This document shows, one piece after another, positions 1 to 6,652 of a DNA stretch of 8,287 nucleotides. The notes under the pieces are model-generated. The model ran no database searches. It saw only the letters and a program-made list of their open reading frames with translations, and was not told the origin of the DNA. Where the stretch lies: NCBI GenBank assembly GCA_964490765.1, contig CAZBDV010000054.1, positions 1 to 8,287 on the forward strand. Direction: 5' to 3'. The DNA is from CAZBDV01 sp964490765 (lineage in GTDB: Bacteria > Cloacimonadota > Cloacimonadia > Cloacimonadales > JAJBBL01). The position numbers and the translations under genes are program-made. Positions within the stretch are counted from its first letter, which is position 1; the number at the start of each line of letters is the position of its first letter.

Positions 1-41
1 GAGTTGCGTGCTTCATGACCAAATTTGATCTGTTTTGCCAT
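1..41 (-). CDS. groEL: Chaperonin GroEL, N-terminal fragment (cut by window edge)
   Basis: Only 13 full codons are in the window, reading MAKQIKFGHEARN. This matches the usual GroEL start (M-A-K-x-I-K-F-x-x-x-A-R). GroEL is the large subunit of the cytoplasmic ATP-driven folding chamber. The start is fixed by a strong ribosome site AAGGAGG (55-49) seven bases upstream. The identity rests on the short N-terminus plus a CIRCE operator and promoter directly upstream, a pairing typical of groE operons. In most bacteria groES lies just before groEL. Here the upstream 231 bases have no gene, so groES must be elsewhere (or this is an extra groEL copy). The rest of the gene lies outside the window. 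Confidence 0.9.
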   Translation of the reverse strand, partial: MAKQIKFGHEARN

Positions 42-89
42 CTTCTTTCCTCCTTATCTTTAAATTTTTATCGCGAAATTTGTCAAAGT

Positions 90-116
90 TTAGCAATTGA
101 CTGACAAGAGTGCTAA
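90..116. promoter_or_regulatory. CIRCE operator (HrcA binding site) upstream of groEL
   Basis: The plus strand reads TTAGCAATT, nine bases, GAGTGCTAA. The known CIRCE consensus is TTAGCACTC-N9-GAGTGCTAA. One arm is perfect (9/9), the other matches 7/9, and the spacer is exactly nine. It lies 49 bases before the groEL start and overlaps the likely -10 region, so bound HrcA would block transcription until heat or misfolded protein relieves it. HrcA itself is not in the window. Confidence 0.92.
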
Positions 117-142
117 TAACAATCTAACCCTTTTTTTGTCAA
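113..142 (-). promoter_or_regulatory. Probable groEL promoter overlapping CIRCE
   Basis: On the minus strand a perfect TTGACA (142-137) is followed after 18 bases by TATTAG (118-113), a 4/6 match to the -10 consensus. The -10 falls inside the perfect CIRCE arm, as expected for HrcA repression. A second TTGACA lies at 86-81, with only a weak TTAAAG (63-58) 17 bases on. It could be a second start site downstream of the operator, but the first is the better candidate. Confidence 0.6.
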
Positions 143-272
143 TGAAAAATATTTTTTTACGCTCGGTACTGTTGCTGATTACTTTTAACAGTGAATAAAC
201 AGCCCGTAATAAAAGAGTACTCGTCTTTCAGTGATAGAGCAGTTAGTGTAATATTAATGGGAATATAAGGGT

Positions 273-1193
273 TCAATTAGATGACGAATTTTCTCTGGTG
301 ATAAACCAGTTTCCGTCGTGTAGTTTCCAGAGAGTCTCTCTTATCGATGCAGTTTCTTCTGAATCCAGCTCCTTTTTTTCAATTTCCAGCACCAGAATAG
401 ATTCATCCTGATAGATAAAATGTTGTATTTTCATATCGGTATATTCATTCAGGCCGTTTTCTTTATGATAAAGGCTCCATCTGGAGAAGTCCATATTAAC
501 GTGTGGGGCATGGAATGCCGGATGATAGAATGAGAGAAAACTATCGAGATCCTCGTAGTTCTGAGCCCTGATCCAGCTGTAGTATCTATCTTCCCAATCG
601 GATTTTAACTTCAGCAGTTCAGAGATCGTTTTCCGGTTGAGTTTATCGGCAATTATAACAGGGGTTTCACCGGGCCGGAGGTAGTTTTTCAGGAATACAA
701 TATCATTATTTTTCATCCGGATACACCCTTCGGAGTCGTAATCGATAAATTCAATTTTATCTGTTCCGTGTATCCATATTCCGCTGCCACTCTTTTTCAA
801 AGCTCTGTCGAGCTGGTTGGGGTAATTGAGAATAAAAGCACCGGTACCGAATTTTTCCTGCAGGGTTTGCTGGTTTCTGAATTGAGTGATCTGATAGTAT
901 CCAAACGGAGTTCTGAGGTCCCATTCACTCCGTTTAGCCCCTTTCTGTTTTCCGGAAGAGATCTCAAATTCCCGTATAATGGTGTATTGAAGTGGGTTCT
1001 TGCTGAATTGGGCAAGGTAAGCTTTCTGGGGTGCAAGTTCAGCGATAAAGAGAGTCCAATCATTCTCTTCACTGAAATAGAAATTGAGAAATTCTGCCGG
1101 GACCAGCAAATCACTCCCTGTAGCGGAAGAAATAGTAAGCAGGAGCATAGTCAACAGAAACAGGATTCTGGATATAGTCAACTTATCGAGCAT
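273..1193 (-). CDS. L,D-transpeptidase (YkuD fold) with C-terminal NTF2-like domain, exported
   Basis: This 306-residue protein likely cross-links peptidoglycan (3-3 type) or attaches a ligand to DAP in the periplasm. Residues 1-26 form a signal peptide (hydrophobic run about 9-23). The catalytic domain spans about 45-185: TPFG at 95-98, then IWIHGT with H142, then DSEGCIRM with the nucleophile C157 and R159. The family motif is usually [S/T]HGC; here E155 replaces the second His. Residues about 198-303 (WEDRYYSWIRAQNYEDL onward) look like the NTF2/SnoaL-like domain seen fused to Cds6-type L,D-transpeptidases. The start is 3 nt after the stop of the upstream peptidase gene, with no Shine-Dalgarno match, so translation is probably coupled to it. 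The enzyme class is secure; the physiological substrate is not known. Confidence 0.85.
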   Translation of the reverse strand: MLDKLTISRILFLLTMLLLTISSATGSDLLVPAEFLNFYFSEENDWTLFIAELAPQKAYLAQFSKNPLQYTIIREFEISSGKQKGAKRSEWDLRTPFGYYQITQFRNQQTLQEKFGTGAFILNYPNQLDRALKKSGSGIWIHGTDKIEFIDYDSEGCIRMKNNDIVFLKNYLRPGETPVIIADKLNRKTISELLKLKSDWEDRYYSWIRAQNYEDLDSFLSFYHPAFHAPHVNMDFSRWSLYHKENGLNEYTDMKIQHFIYQDESILVLEIEKKELDSEETASIRETLWKLHDGNWFITRENSSSN

Positions 1194-1196
1194 TAC

Positions 1197-4100
1197 TTAC
1201 TTCAGGAACAACATCTTCCTCGTTATTGTTGCATCAGCAGTCTGTAGTCGATAGAAGTAAACACCAGCCCCTACAGCTCTATTCCGGTCATTAATCCCAG
1301 TCCATAGAACAGAGTGCTGGCCTGCTTCCATATCTTTATTGACCAGAGTTCTGATCTTCTGTCCCTTAATATTGAAAATCTCAATTACGACCGGAGAGTC
1401 TTCTCTGAGTGAGAAGTTGATTCTGGTAGATGGGTTGAAAGGGTTGGGATAATTCTGTTCGAGAGTGGTAACATACTCGGATTCCGGTATATCTATCTCC
1501 ATCATATTATTATCACCGTAGAAGCCTGTCCGGTGCATATTGCCCCGATATAAATTCCAGGGTTGCATATCACCCTTCGGTAGTTTATAATCGAGAACAG
1601 TTATTCCTGTAGAGGTTGCCAGGATAATATCCCAGTCTCCGTCATTATCAATATCAGCAATCGAAGCTGGTGAGGATACCGTCGTATTGAGGGGAACAGG
1701 GAATGAGTCAACCATAGAACCGTCAGCGTTGTAACCGTAGATATTCCCCTGTGTACTGGCCACTATCAGGTTTAATTCCTCATCTCCATTGAGATCTACT
1801 GCCAGGGGTGGCTGCATAAAGGACTGGTTCAGATGAATTGGCCAGCCGTTGAGATACTCACCATTCTGATCTACTATACCGACCAGTCCGTTATAAGTAA
1901 CGAAAGCCAGTTCAAGTTCACCATCACCTCTGAAATCACCGGCAATGACCTCTGTAGCAATTCTCTGTGGTAGTGTCTTCTCGAAGAGAATTTCTCCCGA
2001 AGTCGAGATCAGGTATAACTTGTGGCTGGAAGTTCCTACTGCAATCTTCTTATTGTCGAGTACCAGAGGAGCGGTAATGATGCCCGAGTCCAGAGAGACC
2101 TGAAAATCATCGATCATAGAGCCGTTATGCTGGACAATATAGATGTTACCATCAACAGTGCCAATGATAATCTCTTTTCTACCGTTACCATTGAGATCAA
2201 CTACTGCCAGGTCTGCTGAGGAGGCCTGAGGAACACTCACCGGGAAGCCCTCCGATAGTTCTCCATTACCTTCCAGGACATAGAGGTTTCTATTCAATCC
2301 AAGACTGATAATCTGTAAATTACCATCATTGTTGATGTCTGCGAGTACTGGCGTCAGTATCTGCTGCCCGCAATCCTCAAACGAGAAGAGCAGATCTCCT
2401 AGATAATTAAAGGCTTTGATATTCTGCAATCTGCTGGCAAGAACGATTTCCCGGTTACCATCATTAGTAATATCACCCATGGAAAAGCTGCGCCAGAGAT
2501 TCTCCTGATTGATGAATGGATCATGGATGAGATTAGCATTGGCATCGAGCAGATTTATATTTCCCAATACATCGACTATCACCAGCTCTTCCATCCTGTC
2601 ACCTGTAAAATCGGCCAGGATTGGAGATGCTGTTATAGGATATGTTGATTCCCAGGGCCAGTGGTTCTGCGTGAGGGTAACAGGCATGGTTAACTCGTAA
2701 GACCGGGAGAATGATGCGTTATTCAGACCTTCAGCGGTAATATCGACAATCATACTGTACTGCGCATAAGGAATATTGGGATCTACCTCTATTACGAAGG
2801 GGTTTTCCGAATTGATAGAACTGCTGTTCGGAGCTATATAACCGAAGTAAACGGTATCATCTATCAGATATATCAAGTCACTCTCAAAGCTGATAGAAGC
2901 AGTGACATTATTAGCTTCCGCCCAACCGGGGAGATTTTCCAGCTCCAGATAGATCTGGATGCTTTCGCCCGGATTAACCGACCCGTCATTATCGCCGGTG
3001 ATATCGTCAAATACTACTTCAACCGGTTCGACATAAGGGAATGTCCCGTTAGCATCTTTTACTGCTATAGAGGGATCTCCAAAAAGAACCAGTTCGTAGA
3101 ATATCCAGCGCATAACTCCATGAGACATCGCTTCATTGGCAAGAGATTCTCGGGAATAGTTCAGTGTATGGCCCAGTTCTCTGATATTATGTTCGTAAAG
3201 TCCGGAGAAAAAGGTGATATCAAAAGCCTGTGAGGCCCCATTAGTACTACCTGGAGAATACCAACCGTAGCGGGTATTACCTATGAAGGCAAATAATCCG
3301 CCTGAAGCTATAGTTAGATTCTGTCCGACAGCACCAGATTCTTGACTGGTCGAATAATCAAAGGCAGCGGGATAACACCCCTGAGTGTAGGCGAAGCCAT
3401 ACTCTGTATTCTGTAAGCTATTGATCCGGCCATTATTAAGACCAAACACGATGAAATAATTAGCATGACCTATGTGATTTATGATACCTAAACCGTTGTT
3501 AAAGGCATTGACTATATTTTCTATACTGAACGTTCCGTCTCTCTCATAGAGAGTATCCAGATGATAATCGTCCGGGATATAAGGGCTGATCTGATCTTTA
3601 TAATCGCCACCCCAGGTCGGTGTACCGTCGAGATTCTCGCCGAACATATATGCTATGTCATTACTATATGTATTGTTATCTACATAATACATACTCTTGT
3701 GGAAAAAGTTCTGAAACTGGCTGTCAGAAAAGGCAGGAATTCTGCCGAGTGCCACTTCGGCGTATAAATCTATATCATCACCCAGCTCACCATAGATGCC
3801 GTTACCGTTAGCGTCCCAGTTTCCATCGAGATTACTATAATATAGATCCGCTGGCATGTTATGATCTACAGTGTTTCCGACCTGACCAAACATACCTCTG
3901 ATCGGTATTATCTGGTCGTCACCGCCGAGTATGATATATTCCAGAGGTGTGTCGGTCTGGGCGTAGGTTTGATAGGCATCGATTATGAAACTACGAATCT
4001 TTTCCTGATTGTCGATACCGTTGTAATTCTGATAAATATCTTCTACAGCAAAGAATCCCGTCGAGATATCCCTGTTTTCCTGCCAGGTGATATATTCATC

Positions 4101-4796
4101 GAAAACTGTCTCTTTTGACATTGTTGATATGATTACCATCTGGTAGGGTTCGTTGAGATCGGTCAAAATGGATCTGGTAGCTGCAGGAGTCTTGTTGTAA
4201 CTGTTGAGCTCTTCGGGATTGATTACCAGATCGGCCAGATTTTTTCTTACCTGTTCGGCTTGCAGAAGATAGAGATTCTGCTCGTCTGTCAGCTCCGAAT
4301 CGTTTTCAGTTTCAACCCTGAAGCTGAATGATCCTACCCATAGCAGTTCCTTACGGACGGGGTTATAGCGATAGGGATAGACATTAACTATAAGAATATC
4401 GTGACCATTTTTACGTTGTACACCGAGCACCTCGTGCTCCGAAGCGGGGAAAAGCCTGTCAGATGCGTAAACAGCACTGTTTGGCAGGGTATTGTCAATC
4501 CCGTGAAGAGAAATTGGCTGTGGATTACGGGCATGATCTATTTGAACGTCTGTTAATAGATTCTCTTCTCCCGATTCGATCTCTAACCTTATAAATCTCT
4601 CGCCTCCGGGAAGCAGGATCTGCAGAGGATAATAGGGAAGCATTGGATTGCCGGGTTCCAGAACTACCGGTAGATCTGTTTTAAATTCATTATTACGTAA
4701 TTGAGGTTGTTCTACCTCAAAATCAAATGTCATTCCATTGAGGCTTATAAAGCAAAAAAAACTTACTATAAGCGCTATAACTATCTCTTTCGTCAT
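1197..4796 (-). CDS. Secreted gingipain-like C25 cysteine peptidase with eight-repeat beta-propeller and type IX sorting tail
   Basis: A 1199-residue modular exported protein. Residues 1-22 are a signal peptide. About 23-205 resemble a C25 propeptide region. About 215-580 are the peptidase: GGDDQIIPIRG (291-301), ADLYYSNLDG (316-325), VALGRIPA (348-355), NHIGHAN with likely catalytic H444, TQGCYPAAFD with likely nucleophile C474, and FGDPSIAV (572-579). The 30-residue His-Cys spacing is close to that of gingipains. About 592-705 look like an Ig-like domain. About 718-1095 hold eight repeats spaced about 46 residues; seven have a D-x-x-x-D/N metal-loop-like motif (from 729, 775, 820, 867, 954, 1001, 1048) and one near 913 is degenerate. 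The end (1113-1199) is a type IX-like sorting tail (NYPNPFNPST, FNIKGQ, GVYFYRL, TRKMLFLK). GGAGG (4812-4808) lies 11 nt before the start. First gene of a unit with the transpeptidase; substrate unknown. Confidence 0.88.
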   Translation of the reverse strand: MTKEIVIALIVSFFCFISLNGMTFDFEVEQPQLRNNEFKTDLPVVLEPGNPMLPYYPLQILLPGGERFIRLEIESGEENLLTDVQIDHARNPQPISLHGIDNTLPNSAVYASDRLFPASEHEVLGVQRKNGHDILIVNVYPYRYNPVRKELLWVGSFSFRVETENDSELTDEQNLYLLQAEQVRKNLADLVINPEELNSYNKTPAATRSILTDLNEPYQMVIISTMSKETVFDEYITWQENRDISTGFFAVEDIYQNYNGIDNQEKIRSFIIDAYQTYAQTDTPLEYIILGGDDQIIPIRGMFGQVGNTVDHNMPADLYYSNLDGNWDANGNGIYGELGDDIDLYAEVALGRIPAFSDSQFQNFFHKSMYYVDNNTYSNDIAYMFGENLDGTPTWGGDYKDQISPYIPDDYHLDTLYERDGTFSIENIVNAFNNGLGIINHIGHANYFIVFGLNNGRINSLQNTEYGFAYTQGCYPAAFDYSTSQESGAVGQNLTIASGGLFAFIGNTRYGWYSPGSTNGASQAFDITFFSGLYEHNIRELGHTLNYSRESLANEAMSHGVMRWIFYELVLFGDPSIAVKDANGTFPYVEPVEVVFDDITGDNDGSVNPGESIQIYLELENLPGWAEANNVTASISFESDLIYLIDDTVYFGYIAPNSSSINSENPFVIEVDPNIPYAQYSMIVDITAEGLNNASFSRSYELTMPVTLTQNHWPWESTYPITASPILADFTGDRMEELVIVDVLGNINLLDANANLIHDPFINQENLWRSFSMGDITNDGNREIVLASRLQNIKAFNYLGDLLFSFEDCGQQILTPVLADINNDGNLQIISLGLNRNLYVLEGNGELSEGFPVSVPQASSADLAVVDLNGNGRKEIIIGTVDGNIYIVQHNGSMIDDFQVSLDSGIITAPLVLDNKKIAVGTSSHKLYLISTSGEILFEKTLPQRIATEVIAGDFRGDGELELAFVTYNGLVGIVDQNGEYLNGWPIHLNQSFMQPPLAVDLNGDEELNLIVASTQGNIYGYNADGSMVDSFPVPLNTTVSSPASIADIDNDGDWDIILATSTGITVLDYKLPKGDMQPWNLYRGNMHRTGFYGDNNMMEIDIPESEYVTTLEQNYPNPFNPSTRINFSLREDSPVVIEIFNIKGQKIRTLVNKDMEAGQHSVLWTGINDRNRAVGAGVYFYRLQTADATITRKMLFLK

Positions 4797-4832
4797 TTAT
4801 TGTCATTCCTCCGAACTTATATACATAATAAA

Positions 4833-4863
4833 AAACTAACTTCGTTCTATTTCGTGTCAAGAA
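4833..4863 (-). promoter_or_regulatory. Probable promoter of the peptidase/transpeptidase unit
   Basis: The minus strand has TTCTTGACAC (4863-4854) with a perfect -35 TTGACA (4860-4855). After 16 bases comes TAGTTTTT (from 4838), a poor sigma70 -10 but similar to the TAnnTTTG element of Bacteroidetes-type promoters. A start near 4826 would leave a leader of about 30 nt containing the ribosome site. The same decamer stands at the same distance before the barrel-protein operon. Confidence 0.5.
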
Positions 4864-4916
4864 TAAACTTTCTGAAGACAACGCACTCGACTTTGGGGAA
4901 ACAATTGGGAACTTTA

Positions 4917-4937
4917 TAGTCGGAACCCTTCCGATTA
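4917..4937. repeat. Inverted repeat between divergent promoters
   Basis: TCGGAA (4920-4925), CCC, TTCCGA (4929-4934) is a perfect 6-bp palindrome. As plus-strand RNA it extends to 9 bp with one G-U pair. No T-tract follows on either strand, so it is not a classical terminator. It could be an operator for a dimeric regulator or part of a structured RNA. Confidence 0.45.
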
Positions 4938-5059
4938 CGATCCTGCACTCTGGTTGACATTATGGTTGGTGGCCTATCAGGCTGGTAATTCAGAGGTTCA
5001 GGGGGATATGGAGTACCTGACTTATTAGTCGTTCAGCATAAGTGCCGTTTAATAATGAT

Positions 5060-5088
5060 TTGACATAAACGATATTATCTATTATATA
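5060..5088 (+). promoter_or_regulatory. Promoter of the TerB-like gene
   Basis: A perfect -35 TTGACA (5060-5065) is followed after exactly 17 bases by TATATA (5083-5088), in a very AT-rich stretch (TATATT at 5085-5090 is an alternative with a 19-base spacer). This is the best sigma70-type promoter in the window. A start near 5095 gives a leader of nearly 150 nt, which contains an inverted repeat. Confidence 0.6.
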
Positions 5089-5122
5089 TTGTATAAGATG
5101 AGAGAGCTGAGAATACTGACGG

Positions 5123-5166
5123 TTCAACCTGTTTACCCCGGACTGGCATAACCGAAACAGGCTGAA
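5123..5166 (+). repeat. Long stem-loop in the leader of the TerB-like gene
   Basis: TTCAACCTGTTT (5123-5134) pairs with AAACAGGCTGAA (5155-5166): 12 positions with one A-C mismatch. Inside, CGG (5139-5141) can pair with CCG (5152-5154). No U-run follows, so it is not an evident terminator. It sits in the expected 5' untranslated leader and could affect mRNA stability or translation. It matches no riboswitch I recognise. Confidence 0.5.
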
Positions 5167-5241
5167 TTTCTGTGCCGTTGCATTAAATGGATGCTGGAAA
5201 TTGTTTTAGGAAGAGTGACAAAAGAATAAAGTGGAGGAATT

Positions 5242-5835
5242 ATGTCAAGATGGTCGAAGTACATAGGCAATAGTGTTAACTTTGCAGTAGAGAAGACGAA
5301 GGATGAGGGGTTTTTAGAGAGCTTTTTCGAATCGCGGACTTTTGAGCCGAAGAATGAACAGGAAGCGAAAGAGTACGAAGACTTCTGTTTTGTCTCATCT
5401 GCTCTCTCTCTGGCGGTCTATGTATCGCTGGGTGATCAGGAAGTGAGTGAAAAGGAAAAGGAACGCATTGTAAACGAAATGATCTATCAACTGGAACAAC
5501 GACAGCATGAGCATTCTGCCTTATCAGAGAAATTTGGCAGTGCCGACAAAGAGATCATCAATACCCTGTTTGAGAGATTCAAGGATGAGATCCAGAGTGA
5601 TAATTACGATCTGGATAATAACCTGAGAATAATCAATATGGTCTATAGAAAGAATCCCTATAAGAGATATTTTCTTCTGAGACTCTGTTTTATGATCGGA
5701 TATACTGATTCTAGGAATATTGATCAGAAGCTGAAAATCATAAATAATATAGCTAAGAAGTTACATATTGATGACAGAGAAAGAGAGCGGATTAAAAAGG
5801 AAGTAGCAACCGAATATAAAATTGAGCAGGAATAA
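5242..5835 (+). CDS. TerB-like helical protein, function unknown
   Basis: A 197-residue protein, acidic and basic in alternation, predicted all-helical, without signal peptide or clear membrane span, so likely cytoplasmic. Two segments look like the TerB/DjlA-N helical fold: residues about 51-83 (SSALSLAVYVSLGDQEVSEKE, the typical small-residue helix followed by D-x-x-[VI]-S-x-x-E) and about 144-188 (LLRLCFMIGYTDSRNID, then a KIINNIAKKLHI helix and DDRERERIKKE). TerB domains occur in tellurite-resistance, co-chaperone and envelope-stress proteins, so no specific role follows. The start has GGAGG (5233-5237) 4 nt upstream. The gene is monocistronic with its own promoter, is divergent from the peptidase unit, and ends 1 nt from the convergent dapD stop. 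Family assignment is by pattern only. Confidence 0.6.
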   Translation: MSRWSKYIGNSVNFAVEKTKDEGFLESFFESRTFEPKNEQEAKEYEDFCFVSSALSLAVYVSLGDQEVSEKEKERIVNEMIYQLEQRQHEHSALSEKFGSADKEIINTLFERFKDEIQSDNYDLDNNLRIINMVYRKNPYKRYFLLRLCFMIGYTDSRNIDQKLKIINNIAKKLHIDDRERERIKKEVATEYKIEQE

Positions 5836-5836
5836 C

Positions 5837-6652
5837 TTACCTGAGCCAGTCTTCCAGGGTGACTGAGTTATCACTCTTTTGATCCCTGTATTTAATAATG
5901 ATCGGGCAGTACATCGAGATATTCTCTTCTCCCTCAAGTTTTCTGCTTCCGGAGATCACTACTGCCCGTTCAGGAACTGTTAATGGCTCTTCCTTACCAG
6001 TCTTGAGGAATTTTCTGTTAACTGCATCATAGATTCTGGTAGCGGCCGTCAGAATAACACCGGCGGCTATGATAGCTTTTGCTCTGACAATTACTCCTTC
6101 GTAGATACCGCAATTGCCTCCGATGAAAGCTTCATCCTCTATGATAACCGGGTTGTTACCGATCGGTTCCAGTACTCCGCCGATCATAGCACCAGCACTC
6201 AGATGGACCCTTTTCCCAATTTGAGCACAACTGCCGACGAGTGAATGGGAATCCAGCATAGTTCCGTCGTCGATGTAAGCGCCTGTATTGATGTAGGAGG
6301 GTGGCATTATGGTGATATTACTGCCGAGATAGCTACCACTCCTGATAGAACTGCCTCCGGGAACAATTCGTATTCCCTCTTTAGCAGAGAACATCCTTTC
6401 GGGGTATGTGTTCTTATCCCAGAAGATTTTCCGGTCAGACCAGGGCATTTCTGTCAATGAACCGAGCCTGAATCCTGTAAGGATCCCCTTCTTTACCCAG
6501 ATATTAGTTTCCCAGACATCGTTGATCTTTGCAGCAGCCCTGATCAGGCCAAGCTCGAGTTGTTTCCTGAATTCCAGGAAGAGCTGGTAATCCTCATCAT
6601 TGAAATTGTTTTTCTTCTCGTATAACGCTTCTATTCGTTCTGCTAAATTCAT
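5837..6652 (-). CDS. dapD: 2,3,4,5-tetrahydropyridine-2,6-dicarboxylate N-succinyltransferase
   Basis: At 271 residues this matches DapD in length (E. coli 274) and along its whole course. DapD transfers succinyl from succinyl-CoA to tetrahydrodipicolinate in the lysine/DAP pathway, in the cytoplasm, as a trimer. Visible features: an N-terminal helical part (1-90), then a left-handed beta-helix of hexapeptide repeats with MPPSYINTGAYIDDGTMLD (116-134), VGSCAQIGKRVHLS (139-152), GGVLEPIGNNPVIIEDEAFIG (158-178), and a C-terminal VVISGSRKLEG (231-241). D134 aligns with catalytic Asp141 of the classical enzyme; by my alignment from memory the position of Glu189 is G182 here. The start overlaps the nitroreductase stop (ATGA), with AAGGGG (6666-6661) 8 nt upstream. 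It is last in its operon. Family is secure; the variant site suggests a divergent clade. Confidence 0.9.
   Translation of the reverse strand: MNLAERIEALYEKKNNFNDEDYQLFLEFRKQLELGLIRAAAKINDVWETNIWVKKGILTGFRLGSLTEMPWSDRKIFWDKNTYPERMFSAKEGIRIVPGGSSIRSGSYLGSNITIMPPSYINTGAYIDDGTMLDSHSLVGSCAQIGKRVHLSAGAMIGGVLEPIGNNPVIIEDEAFIGGNCGIYEGVIVRAKAIIAAGVILTAATRIYDAVNRKFLKTGKEEPLTVPERAVVISGSRKLEGEENISMYCPIIIKYRDQKSDNSVTLEDWLR

Larger units (their letters stand above)
42..272. other. Intergenic region between groEL and the L,D-transpeptidase gene
   Basis: This 231-base AT-rich gap holds the groEL promoter, CIRCE and ribosome site in its groEL-proximal half. The other half is downstream of the transpeptidase stop and should end that transcript. 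I see no convincing intrinsic terminator there, only weak inverted repeats: ACTGTT (168-173) with AACAGT (187-192), an AAAGA/TCTTT arm pair around 213-229, and an A/T palindrome near 145-158. No gene is visible. Confidence 0.6.
4797..5241. other. Divergent intergenic region, 445 nt, with inverted repeats
   Basis: The region separates the minus-strand peptidase unit from the plus-strand TerB-like gene. It carries a promoter at each end. The middle (about 4876-5040) has more G and C than its flanks and holds several inverted repeats. Frames there stay open for 40-60 codons on both strands (for example plus 4876-5028, ending TAG) but lack a convincing start and ribosome site. I could not identify any product. 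It may be a gene remnant, an interspersed repeat or a small structured RNA. Confidence 0.45.

Noticed and set aside
797..1114. Open minus-strand frame of 105 codons inside the transpeptidase gene, in another frame
   Set aside because: It is contained in a well-supported gene and has no family features or ribosome site.
768..1247. Open plus-strand frame of 159 codons antisense to the transpeptidase gene
   Set aside because: It lies wholly opposite a gene with clear domains, has no recognisable motif or good ribosome site, and its composition follows from the codons of the real gene.
3561..4118. Several short plus-strand open frames antisense to the C25 peptidase domain
   Set aside because: They overlap the catalytic domain of a well-supported gene and carry no motifs; they are shadows of it.
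4701..4919. Plus-strand open frame of 72 codons across the start of the peptidase gene
   Set aside because: Half lies antisense to the signal peptide region and the rest in the AT-rich promoter gap. No ribosome site and no coding character.
5042..5179. Direct repeat GTGCCGTT at 5042-5049 and 5172-5179
   Set aside because: An 8-base repeat with no extension and no symmetry in a region this size can occur by chance.
5100..5180. Possible tRNA, because of GGTTCAA at 5121-5127
   Set aside because: No acceptor stem, anticodon arm or D arm can be folded around it. The bases form the leader stem-loop instead.
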